Positions 1-7,758 of a stretch of 64,000 nucleotides of DNA are shown here, one piece after another. The notes beneath the pieces were generated by a model. It had not been told where the DNA came from and did not search any database. It was given only the letters and a program-made list of their open reading frames with translations. The DNA lies in assembly GCA_024279935.1 (NCBI GenBank), contig JAJRQZ010000066.1:1-64000 (forward strand), written 5' to 3'. This DNA comes from Bacteroidota bacterium (GTDB lineage Bacteria > Bacteroidota > Bacteroidia > Bacteroidales > F082). A program made the translations under genes and the position numbers. Each line of letters opens with the position of its first letter. Position 1 is the first letter of the stretch.

Positions 1-1
1 C

Positions 2-223
2 AAGGACTATCCCGGCAATATAGAGGTCATGCCCGACGAGCAAGGCGCCATGGTGTCGAAACTCAGTTTCGACCCCTGGGGCAGGAGGCGCAACCCGTTA
101 AATTGGTCCTATGAAAAATCACCTTTCCCGAAAATTTCCCACCGCGGCTTTACAGCTCACGAGCATCTTGTTCTAGCCCCCTATAAAGCTGGACTAGTGA
201 TATTAAAAATACTAATCTTGTAG
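2..223 (+). pseudogene. RHS/YD-repeat protein remnant, truncated
   Basis: The open frame enters from the left edge and ends at a stop at 221-223. It reads through LSFDPWGRRRNP, then NWSY and RGFTAHEHL. These match the stretch just before the conserved RHS core of Bacteroidota RHS/YD-repeat proteins, where the usual text is FD-x-WGRRRNP and RGYTGHEHL followed by DEFGLINMNGR. Here the reading changes abruptly after HEHL to about 20 unrelated residues and a stop, so the core and any C-terminal toxin are missing. The upstream part lies outside the window. It is probably a decayed end or an orphan tip left by rearrangement. The family call is sound; whether the upstream part is intact is unknown. 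Confidence 0.7.
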
Positions 224-390
224 TTATGAGTGGTTTGAAAAGGACTTTGAGTGTTGATTCAAACCGTAAATCAGAATTAATTCATGAGTGTTTCTTGTTA
301 GGTGCCCCTGTCGTTACCGGCTTATTATTTAGACGTATTATAAAATATGTATTTTTGCCCCCGGAAACGTTTTAGTAATTGAATTAAGAA

Positions 391-398
391 TAATTTTG
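391..398 (+). promoter_or_regulatory. Putative -7 promoter element of gdhA
   Basis: TAATTTTG matches the Bacteroidota TAnnTTTG -7 consensus and lies 83 bases before the gdhA start. A second match, TATTTTTG, sits at 350-357. No convincing -33 element was picked out, so which of the two is used is uncertain. Confidence 0.45.
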
Positions 399-415
399 CG
401 CTATTAAACTTTCGT

Positions 416-435
416 ACTGTTAATATATTAACAGT
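416..435. promoter_or_regulatory. 20-bp perfect palindrome in the gdhA leader (candidate operator)
   Basis: ACTGTTAATATATTAACAGT is a perfect inverted repeat with no spacer. It lies between the predicted -7 element at 391-398 and the gdhA ATG at 482. Perfect dyads of this size downstream of a promoter usually bind a dimeric regulator. The regulator is not identifiable from this window. Confidence 0.5.
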
Positions 436-481
436 GATATTAATTAACAAAAACTATTGTTTAACAGATAAATTAAATATC

Positions 482-1819
482 ATGGATTTAAACAACATAA
501 TGAACGACTTGGTCAAGAAGCATCCCGGCGAGCTTGAATATCATCAGGCAGTGCGCGAAGTACTTGAATCAATTGAGGAGATAGTAAATGAGAACCCCCA
601 GTTTGAATCTGCCGGAATTATCGAGAGGCTTATCGAGCCTGACCGCGTGCTTTCGTTTAAAGTGCCTTGGATGGACGATGAAGGAAAAGTTCATGTGAAC
701 CTAGGCTACAGAGTTCAATTTAATATGGCTATTGGACCTTATAAGGGCGGTTTGCGTTTCCACCCGAGCGTTAACCTTTCGATATTGAAATTCTTGGGTT
801 TTGAACAAATCTTCAAGAATGCGCTCACAACACTTCCCATGGGCGGTGGCAAAGGCGGCTCCGATTTCAACCCCAAGGGGAAATCCGACAATGAGATAAT
901 GCGTTTCTGTCAGGCATTCATGCTTGAGCTTTGGAAAATCATAGGTCCTGAAACCGATGTGCCGGCCGGCGACATAGGCGTTGGCGGAAAAGAGATAGGC
1001 TTCCTTTTCGGAATGTACAAAAAGCTGCAGCGTGAGCATACAGGTGTCTTGACCGGTAAAGGGTTAGGTTGGGGCGGAAGCCTTATCCGTCCTGAGGCCA
1101 CAGGCTTCGGAACGGTATATTTTGCAAAGGAGATGCTTGCCACCAAAGGCGAGACACTCGAAGGCAAGAATGTTGCCCTTTCCGGCTTCGGCAATGTTGC
1201 ATGGGGCGCTGCCTTAAAAGTTACCGAATTGGGTGGTAAAGTAGTAACCCTCTCAGGCCCTGACGGATATATTTATGACCCTAAAGGAATTAGCGGAGAG
1301 AAGATAGAGTATATGCTGGAGCTTCGCGCCACTAACATGGACATAGTGGCCCCTTATGCCGAAGAGTTCCCGGAAGCTGAGTTTTTTGAAGGAAAACGCC
1401 CCTGGGAAGTGAAGGTAGATGTTGCCCTTCCATGTGCTACCCAAAACGAGATTGATGAGAAAGATGCAATAACACTCGTCGAGAATGGATGTATATGCGT
1501 GGCGGAAGGAGCCAATATGCCTTCCACCCCAGAGGCAATGCACGTTTTCTTGAAAAGTGGCATCTTGTTCGGGCCTGCTAAAGCGGTCAATGCGGGCGGT
1601 GTTGCCACCTCCGGCCTGGAAATGACTCAAAACTCGATGAAGATAGCATGGACAAGGGAGGAAGTCGATGCCAAGCTGCATCAGATAATGAAAGATATTC
1701 ATCAGGCTTGCGTTAAATATGGTACTCGTGACGACGGATATGTTGACTATGTGAAAGGCGCCAACATTGCCGGGTTTATGAAGGTTGCCAATGCAATGCT
1801 CGACAACGGAGTTATTTAA
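482..1819 (+). CDS. gdhA: Glutamate dehydrogenase (hexameric, about 445 aa)
   Basis: This cytoplasmic enzyme interconverts glutamate with 2-oxoglutarate and ammonium, the entry point of nitrogen assimilation. The 445 aa match the usual length of hexameric bacterial enzymes. Visible family motifs are the substrate-binding GPYKGGLRFH, the catalytic-lysine loop TTLPMGGGKGGSDF, PAGDIGVGG, the dinucleotide-binding SGFGNVAWG and EGANMPSTPEA. An in-frame ATG exists 48 bases upstream at 434, but the ATG at 482 gives MDLNNIMNDL, which fits homologues better and leaves the 416-435 palindrome in the leader. The gene stands alone and is closed by a strong terminator. Cofactor preference (NADH or NADPH) cannot be told from the sequence by eye. 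Confidence 0.96.
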   Translation: MDLNNIMNDLVKKHPGELEYHQAVREVLESIEEIVNENPQFESAGIIERLIEPDRVLSFKVPWMDDEGKVHVNLGYRVQFNMAIGPYKGGLRFHPSVNLSILKFLGFEQIFKNALTTLPMGGGKGGSDFNPKGKSDNEIMRFCQAFMLELWKIIGPETDVPAGDIGVGGKEIGFLFGMYKKLQREHTGVLTGKGLGWGGSLIRPEATGFGTVYFAKEMLATKGETLEGKNVALSGFGNVAWGAALKVTELGGKVVTLSGPDGYIYDPKGISGEKIEYMLELRATNMDIVAPYAEEFPEAEFFEGKRPWEVKVDVALPCATQNEIDEKDAITLVENGCICVAEGANMPSTPEAMHVFLKSGILFGPAKAVNAGGVATSGLEMTQNSMKIAWTREEVDAKLHQIMKDIHQACVKYGTRDDGYVDYVKGANIAGFMKVANAMLDNGVI

Positions 1820-1841
1820 CATCCGGACATTGTTGAAAAAG

Positions 1842-1877
1842 AGAGGCTGTCCCACAAATCGTGACAGCCTCTTTTTT
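1842..1877. terminator. Bidirectional intrinsic terminator between gdhA and a convergent gene
   Basis: A 10-bp perfect stem (AGAGGCTGTC at 1842-1851, GACAGCCTCT at 1863-1872) is followed by six T's and preceded by five A's at 1836-1840, so it can stop transcription from both sides. It touches the stop codon of the minus-strand gene. Confidence 0.85.
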
Positions 1878-3011
1878 ATCTCCTTCTTGCTTTGGGTGTG
1901 CTCTTTTTCGCCGCTGCCGGTTTAGGCCTTGAAGCGTTCGTGGGTCGTGCAGCAGGCTTATGCGCTCCGCCGGGTTTCGACGAGGGTTTTGTTGTGGCCG
2001 GCCTTTGTGTAGGCCTTGGGGCAGGTTTCGCAGTTGCCGGCCTTTGCGACGGCTTGTCGGCAGGCTTTGCCGAAGCCGGTTTTTGTGCTGGCTTGCCGGT
2101 TGAAGGTTTTTGTGATCGCTTGGTGGTATTAGGTTTGTTTGCAGCTTTATTGCCTGCTTTTTTATTGGTGGTGGCCGCCTTTGCCTTACGGTCGCCCGAA
2201 GGTTTCCAGTCCTTGTTTACAGGGCGGCTGTCCTTATTGCCCGGCCTGGCGGCAGGCTTGGTCCTTTTATTTCTGTCCCTCTGCAATTCATTGCTGTTTT
2301 TTAGTCCCTTGTTCCTTTTTTGAAATGAATTGTTCGGGTTGGCCCTTGCATAATCATTTCGTTTTACCTGCTTTTGCAGATTTGCCGCATTGTTGCTATA
2401 GCGAATGCTTGTACGGTGATATGAATTATGGACATTGATATGAACATGTACGCTGGAACGATAATATGGCGTGGGATAAGGTCGCCACGGACGGTAATAT
2501 GGTGGATAATGCCCCCAATAATACGGCGAGCGCCATGGGTGATATAAAGGACCCCAGAAAAACATGAAAATCACCGGGGGACTAACATATACAGGTTGGA
2601 CGATATAGTTTGTGCCATACATATAAACATCACCTACTACCTGAACGCGGGTTTCGCCTTTTTCGTCTTTTCCACTTCTGCCGTAGCAACGTCCTGGAAC
2701 TGATCCTTGTCGATAACGGCTTGTATGGCAATTAAATGTGTATTTTTTTCGGAGGTTTCAACTACTCTCAGATAATCAACGTTGCCATCCCCGTTAAGGT
2801 CGAGATTGGAAATCTGCAATTCAGGGTCGTTAAGTTTTCTCTCGAAGTCCTCAAGGTCCTTGGCTTCCCCAAAGACTGAGGCAATAGCTTCCAGGTCGAG
2901 GTTCTCGCTAATATCCTCGGATTCCGCTTCCACTGTGGTTACATCTTGTGCAGCGATGTTGAAGCATCGTATGATCATGCACGCGATAATTAGATACAGT
3001 AGTTTTCTCAT
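1876..3011 (-). pseudogene. Frameshifted exported protein with Pro/Lys-rich basic tail
   Basis: Two minus-strand frames together make one gene. The first (3011 down to 2637) gives a signal peptide, an acidic stretch and a segment with DLNGDGNVDYLRVVE, ending at a stop after VEKTKKAKPAFR. Read one base out of phase from about 2668, the DNA continues as VEKDEKGETRVQVVGDVYMYG and runs to 1876. The correct join needs five A's where the minus strand has four (2668-2671). The second part has an aromatic Trp/Pro/Tyr-rich region followed by a long tail of KPA/RPA/TKP repeats ending in KARRR. Similar secreted proteins of unknown role are found in Bacteroidota. The function is not known; either a real mutation or a base-call error would explain the break. 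Confidence 0.75.
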
Positions 3012-3056
3012 GATTATATATTTATTGATTACAATAACAGCATCCAAATATCGTGC

Positions 3057-4250
3057 CTACCAGTCGAGTAATCGCCTGTCGCCCTCTATTTTCTGTATTT
3101 CGCTTATCTCTTGCGATACCTCAAGGGTGCCCTTGAAATTATTTTCGCCGTCGCGCACGGCAAAGTATTTTATCAGCACATATTTTGGGCCCAGGTGTAT
3201 CCAGAAACTTGCCTCATCTTTCTCGTTTTTCCTGAACGACTCCACTATGTTGTTCACAATGCCAACGCTCTCAGGCGGATGGCAGTTTTGAAGCTTGCGC
3301 CCTATTATTGAATGTGTTCTGGGAAAAATACGATGCGGGGGGTCGGAATAAAAGACTACTTTGTCGTTTTCGTCAACATAAGTTATGTCAACAGGTAAAT
3401 ATTTGAATATTAATTCTATTTGCTCAGCGGTGATGTTTCCGGTTTTTAGTTTAATATCGTTAACCTTTGCAGAGGCTTTGTGTTTACGCTTTTCAGGGCT
3501 TTTGTGCTCCGGCCTCACAAATGCAAGCCCGAGCTCGATGGTCTGTTTTAACATCTCATCGAAGGACTCGTCGCCCATGTTCTCGAGCATTAAGGGGAAC
3601 AGTATCTTCTCCTCCCGAAAGATAATGGTATGTACGTTAAAAAACACGCGGCTGCTGAGCTTGTTGAAAAGCCGAAGGTCGAAAGTCTCGGCTTCCAGGC
3701 AGTCGATGGTGGCCTTGATGTTTTTCCTGATATCGTCGTGAAACGACCACATTAATTTAAGGCACTGATGGCTTTTCCATTTTCTCTCCAAAACAGGGAA
3801 AAGTATGTTTTCCTTAACTCTATAGTGGACATCTATTTTTTGTAGCTGCTGGAATATTCGTGATATCTTACTAATCAAATGAGCGCCTTTCTCATTGTTG
3901 ATTTGTTTAATGAGCGGCTTGCAACTTTCCAATAAACTGATAATGCGCCTGTTGTCCTCCTCAAGGTAATAGATGAACGTATCTGTCCTGGCCTTGATGG
4001 CAGGATATGAAGAAAGTGTTTTATATAGTATGTTGAAGAGTTTGTTCGAGGCGGTCTTCAAATCCTCGATGTCAACGTTTTGGTCGAACATCATGTCGAA
4101 GGCCGATAGCACATCGGCCGGGATATAATTCTCGGTGATTAGCTTGTATTCCTTAACCAGGTCAGAACCTTTTTTTCCTTCGATAAGGCCATACATAAAC
4201 TTGCTCAAGTCCGTGGCCCTTGCAACACTTTTGTTAGTAAATTCCGACAT
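3057..4250 (-). CDS. DUF438 / hemerythrin / PAS domain protein
   Basis: A 397-aa soluble protein with three parts. Residues about 10-80 resemble DUF438. The middle has a hemerythrin-like four-helix region with His/Glu ligand motifs such as HYRVKENILFPVLE and HTIIFREEKILFPL, which would hold a di-iron site. The last 100 or so residues form a PAS domain with FYSDPPHRIFPR, GRKLQNCHPPESV and a C-terminal EGDRRLLDW. The family is thought to sense oxygen or redox state, but its output is poorly defined. It lies 33 bases downstream of rlmD on the same strand and is probably co-transcribed with it. The domain calls are firm; the physiological role is not. Confidence 0.88.
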   Translation of the reverse strand: MSEFTNKSVARATDLSKFMYGLIEGKKGSDLVKEYKLITENYIPADVLSAFDMMFDQNVDIEDLKTASNKLFNILYKTLSSYPAIKARTDTFIYYLEEDNRRIISLLESCKPLIKQINNEKGAHLISKISRIFQQLQKIDVHYRVKENILFPVLERKWKSHQCLKLMWSFHDDIRKNIKATIDCLEAETFDLRLFNKLSSRVFFNVHTIIFREEKILFPLMLENMGDESFDEMLKQTIELGLAFVRPEHKSPEKRKHKASAKVNDIKLKTGNITAEQIELIFKYLPVDITYVDENDKVVFYSDPPHRIFPRTHSIIGRKLQNCHPPESVGIVNNIVESFRKNEKDEASFWIHLGPKYVLIKYFAVRDGENNFKGTLEVSQEISEIQKIEGDRRLLDW

Positions 4251-4283
4251 TTGTATTCGTGTTATTAATGTGTGAAAACCAGA

Positions 4284-5717
4284 TTACTTTCTTGTCAAAA
4301 GTACAACATTTTCAACATGATGTGTTTGCGGGAACATATCAAGGGGCTGAATTTTGGCAACTTTGTATTTAGTTGCTAAAATGGCGATGTCGCGAGCCTG
4401 GGTTGCCGGATTGCAACTAACATAAATAATTTTTCCAGGTTTAGCCTTAAGCATCTGCCTTGTTACTCGCTCGTGCATTCCTGCCCTGGGCGGATCGACA
4501 ATGAAAATATCGGGTTTGCCGTTGTTTACGTAAAAAGCATCATCCAGTACCCTGGCCATATCGCCCGCAAAGAGTTTTGTGTTCTCGATGTTGTTTAGCT
4601 TCATATTCTCGGCAGCATCTCTAACGGCATCTTCAACATATTCAATGCCAATTACTTGCTTTACGTGCGCAGCTACAAAACTGGCAATTGTTCCTGCGCC
4701 GCTATAAAGGTCGTAAACCAATTCGTCGCCCTTGAAGTCGGCAAAATCAAAAGCCGTCTTATAAAGTTTATATGCTTGTTCGGGATTTGTTTGATAAAAC
4801 GACAAGGGGCCAACTTTGAATTTAAAAGCTTTTTCGCCTTTGACGGGCGATGGCATCTCTTCAATAATATATGGATTTCCCTTGAAAAGCCTCGGCTCCA
4901 AATCTGTGATGCTGTCGTTTAGCTTTTCGTTGATAACATACATGAGCGAAGTTATCTCAGGAAATTTATCTGCTAAATGCTGAAGCATTTCCTTGATGTC
5001 AGTATCGTCGTACCTGAAAATTAAAATCACCATCAGGTCGCCTGTTCCGGATGTGCGGATTATCAGGTTACGTAAAAAACCTTCCCATTTACGGGCATTA
5101 TAAAAAGTGAGATTGTTCTCCAAAGCATATTTCTTGACCTCCAGCCTAATGTCGTTCGATGGGTCTTTTTGCAGATAGCATTTATCGATATCAAGTATCT
5201 TGTCAAACTTGCCGGGTAGGTGAAACCCCAGGCCATAGCTTTCCTCCCTGCTGGTTTCTTCTTTTGAGGGGTCGAAATCGATTATCCATTTTTTGTCCGA
5301 GAAGCTGTATTCCAGCTTATTGCGGTAATAGAATGTTTTTTCGCTCCCTATTATTGGCAAAAACTCATCATATTCAACTTTTGCTATTCTGTCAAAAGCA
5401 TCCTTGACTTGCTTTTGCTTGAATTCCAATTGGGTTTCGTAATCCATCTGTTGCCATTTGCAACCGCCGCAGAGTCCGAAATGCGCGCATTCGGGCACAA
5501 CCCTCAAGTCCGACTTTTTGTGAAACTTTACTATTCTAGCCTCATATAAGTTTCTTTTCTTTTTATATGCCTGGGCATCAACAATGTCGCCGGGTGCGCC
5601 AAAGGGTATAAAAACAACCCTTTCGCCGGTTTTGGCCACGGCTTTCCCATCGGAGCCCGCATCAATAATCTCTAAATTTTCCAGTAAGGGCAAAGGTGCT
5701 TTTTTTCTTCTAGCCAT
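4284..5717 (-). CDS. rlmD: 23S rRNA (uracil-1939-C5)-methyltransferase RlmD/RumA type
   Basis: This SAM-dependent enzyme methylates C5 of a uridine in 23S rRNA. An N-terminal TRAM-like domain (about residues 10-70) is followed by a 4Fe-4S cluster signature: Cys at about 76, 82 and 85 (CAHFGLCGGCKWQ) and a fourth near 179 (DIDKCYLQ). The catalytic domain shows YDLYSGAGTIASF, FIVDPPRAGMHE and the nucleophile motif YVSCNPATQARD (Cys about 433). The start at 5717 (MARRKK) was chosen because a TATCTTTG promoter lies at 5737-5744, inside any longer reading that begins at 5786. The exact target base cannot be proved here, since paralogues such as RlmC share the fold; the 4Fe-4S cysteines and length favour the RlmD group. 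Confidence 0.9.
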   Translation of the reverse strand: MARRKKAPLPLLENLEIIDAGSDGKAVAKTGERVVFIPFGAPGDIVDAQAYKKKRNLYEARIVKFHKKSDLRVVPECAHFGLCGGCKWQQMDYETQLEFKQKQVKDAFDRIAKVEYDEFLPIIGSEKTFYYRNKLEYSFSDKKWIIDFDPSKEETSREESYGLGFHLPGKFDKILDIDKCYLQKDPSNDIRLEVKKYALENNLTFYNARKWEGFLRNLIIRTSGTGDLMVILIFRYDDTDIKEMLQHLADKFPEITSLMYVINEKLNDSITDLEPRLFKGNPYIIEEMPSPVKGEKAFKFKVGPLSFYQTNPEQAYKLYKTAFDFADFKGDELVYDLYSGAGTIASFVAAHVKQVIGIEYVEDAVRDAAENMKLNNIENTKLFAGDMARVLDDAFYVNNGKPDIFIVDPPRAGMHERVTRQMLKAKPGKIIYVSCNPATQARDIAILATKYKVAKIQPLDMFPQTHHVENVVLLTRK

Positions 5718-5736
5718 TTTATTTTTTTTTAGGCGG

Positions 5737-5744
5737 CAAAGATA
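5737..5744 (-). promoter_or_regulatory. -7 promoter element of rlmD
   Basis: On the minus strand this reads TATCTTTG, an exact TAnnTTTG match, 20 bases before the rlmD ATG. It fixes the start codon at 5717. The same octamer drives both arms of the divergent cluster near 22.2 kb. Confidence 0.6.
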
Positions 5745-6026
5745 GGAAGAAATAAGGTGGTATTTTAAATGATTTATCCGGTTCAAACGTATTTGTTGCC
5801 CGGTGCTACCGACCTCTGCTCACGAGGGCCTTATACAGGCATAAGGGGTTTGTCGATTGTGTAAAGCAAAGCTGCTCAACCTATTATGCCGTATTTGCAA
5901 TTGTTGATATCTAACAGCTTTATGCTATTGTTAGTATATGTTTTTTAAAAGATATTTGCCGACTGTTGTTATGTTACTATCCGCAATTGCTCCCGACCAG
6001 GGTTGTTTTTTGTTAACTACCTAATA
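5745..6026. other. Divergent intergenic region
   Basis: About 280 bases between rlmD and the glucosaminidase gene. A small hairpin with 6-bp arms (CCTTAT at 5829-5834 and ATAAGG at 5841-5846) lies inside it. I see no gene, no RNA fold that I recognise, and no clear promoter for the rightward gene. Confidence 0.4.
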
Positions 6027-6980
6027 ATGAGTGTTATATATAGATATTTAATGATGGTTTTATTATTGCTGCTTGTTTCCTGTTATGGGGACAAGCTGAA
6101 TAATCCTGTTGATTCCCGTAAAAACGATTCATTGTCCGGCAAAATTGATTCATCAGGAAATCAGGGGGATTCAACTAAACTGAAAATGACCGGGCTTAAG
6201 AAGGTTAATGGTCTAACGCATTCGGTGGCCAGGCATGTCGAAACATCATCGGGAACGCACAAAAGCTACAAAGCAGTTTCTTATAGGCTCAGGAAATATA
6301 GCAATGTAACTAATTTTTATTGCCGTATCGCCAAACCTGCCACACGGCTTTGTCTGGACAACAATGTTCCTCCGGCGGCTATTCTGGCCATAGCCGGATT
6401 GGAATCGGGATGGAACCAAGCTTATGTTGGCCGGATAACAGGAAATATCCTTAGCCTTGGCGCGGTCGGGGATAATTATGAGCTGCCCGCATTATATCTT
6501 CCAAGAATCAAATCGACAGGAAAGCTTGTTTTTGATTCCTTGGAAATAATTAAATACGACAGTTCGGAATTAAGTTGGGAATTGCGGCCTGCCAGCCTGA
6601 AAAAGGATTACCGCCCGCCAAACATTGCGGGAACATCCTATCAGCTGGCATATTTTAAATATCATCCCGCTGAGAAAGCAAAGGCCCAAATCAGAAATAT
6701 CAATGATTTTGTTGCTTATTTTATCTCACGCGAGAGCAGAATCTCAGTTTATAGGACGGCAAGGCATAAAATGGATAGCCTTGTGGCCGTTCACGGAAAG
6801 GATGTGCTGTTGGAAGAATCAACTGTCTTGATGTTTGTGAATCAAATAGGGGGGAGGCCCAACTCATTTAATTTTAGGGAAACATGGCCGAAGAAACTTG
6901 AATACATAATAAAAAATGCCGGCTTGGTTGAATTGACAATGCAATTGAACGATAATGAAGAATTTAAGGATGTATGGTAA
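6027..6980 (+). CDS. Lipoprotein with glucosaminidase-like domain
   Basis: A 317-aa predicted lipoprotein. A hydrophobic stretch ends in the lipobox LVSC at about residues 18-21, followed by a Ser/Asp/Lys-rich linker. The catalytic part contains VPPAAILAIAGLESGWNQ and GRITGNILSLGA, the pattern of FlgJ/GH73-type N-acetylglucosaminidases, where the Glu of LESGW is the likely acid. This would cut glycan strands of peptidoglycan from the periplasmic face. The ATG at 6027 is preferred over an upstream TTG at 6003 because it places the signal peptide at the N terminus. The gene overlaps the following L,D-transpeptidase gene by 7 bases, pointing to coupled translation and a shared cell-wall role. 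Confidence 0.8.
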   Translation: MSVIYRYLMMVLLLLLVSCYGDKLNNPVDSRKNDSLSGKIDSSGNQGDSTKLKMTGLKKVNGLTHSVARHVETSSGTHKSYKAVSYRLRKYSNVTNFYCRIAKPATRLCLDNNVPPAAILAIAGLESGWNQAYVGRITGNILSLGAVGDNYELPALYLPRIKSTGKLVFDSLEIIKYDSSELSWELRPASLKKDYRPPNIAGTSYQLAYFKYHPAEKAKAQIRNINDFVAYFISRESRISVYRTARHKMDSLVAVHGKDVLLEESTVLMFVNQIGGRPNSFNFRETWPKKLEYIIKNAGLVELTMQLNDNEEFKDVW

Positions 6981-7594
6981 AAGCAATCAAATATAAGCTG
7001 GTTAGCAGAATATTTATTTTGATGCTGTTTGTTGTAACGGTAAATATCAATAGCTCCTGCCAAAGCAATAAACCGCCTAAAATAGATTCATGTAACAGAA
7101 TCATGGAAAGTTTTTCCCTTAATAGATCCGGTAAGACAATTATTGTGGATAAAGGGGAAAGGAAGATGATATTGTTCAAAGACGGAAAAAAACTAAGTGC
7201 TTTTAAAGTAACAATTGGCGAAGAGCCGGGGAACAAACTAAGAAGCGGAGATAACCGCACCCCTGAAGGTGTTTTTGTCGTTCAGAAAATAGAAAACTCG
7301 AAAAACTGGTATTATTACCCTGACAACGATACTTCCAAACCCGTTTTAGGGGCTTATGGAGATTGGTTCATACGTTTAATAGTACCTGGTTTTCAAGGCA
7401 TAGGGATTCATGGCCACTATCATGACGACGATTTGGGGAATAGAGCCAGTAAAGGTTGTATAAGGTTGAGCAATAATAAGTTACAAGAAGTCGTGGATTT
7501 TGCTGAAGTTGGTACGCCGGTATTGATAATACCCGGGAAAAAAGATGTCGAGGCTAATGCCGAAGAGCTAAAAGCAGTTGTTGACGACAAATAG
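6974..7594 (+). CDS. L,D-transpeptidase (YkuD) lipoprotein
   Basis: A 206-aa protein with a signal peptide and a probable lipobox (NSSC near residue 28). The YkuD catalytic domain ends with GIHGHYHDDD and NRASKGCIRL, carrying the conserved His and the nucleophile Cys of L,D-transpeptidases, which form 3-3 crosslinks or attach proteins to peptidoglycan. The order IHG-x-SKGCIRL is complete, so the enzyme should be active. It is translationally linked to the preceding glucosaminidase gene. Its precise product in the wall cannot be deduced from sequence. Confidence 0.9.
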   Translation: MVKAIKYKLVSRIFILMLFVVTVNINSSCQSNKPPKIDSCNRIMESFSLNRSGKTIIVDKGERKMILFKDGKKLSAFKVTIGEEPGNKLRSGDNRTPEGVFVVQKIENSKNWYYYPDNDTSKPVLGAYGDWFIRLIVPGFQGIGIHGHYHDDDLGNRASKGCIRLSNNKLQEVVDFAEVGTPVLIIPGKKDVEANAEELKAVVDDK

Positions 7595-7758
7595 GCGCTA
7601 CTGTCAAGTATTATTGTTTCCCGAATAGCATTTGGTGCCCGCTTTGATGAATTGTTTCTTGATGTCGCCTGGCTCACAAGCAAGATTCCCGCTCATAAGC
7701 AAACTAAGAACTTTCATTTATGCTTTTCAGAATTACTTACATTTGGGGCGTCAAAAAA

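Noticed and set aside
434-481. Upstream ATG of gdhA at 434 as the true start
   Set aside because: It would put the 416-435 palindrome over the start and add 16 residues absent from typical homologues; ATG 482 is better.
1253-1855. Long minus-strand open frames across gdhA
   Set aside because: They overlap a certain gene on the opposite strand, with no family signature and no start signal; shadow frames.
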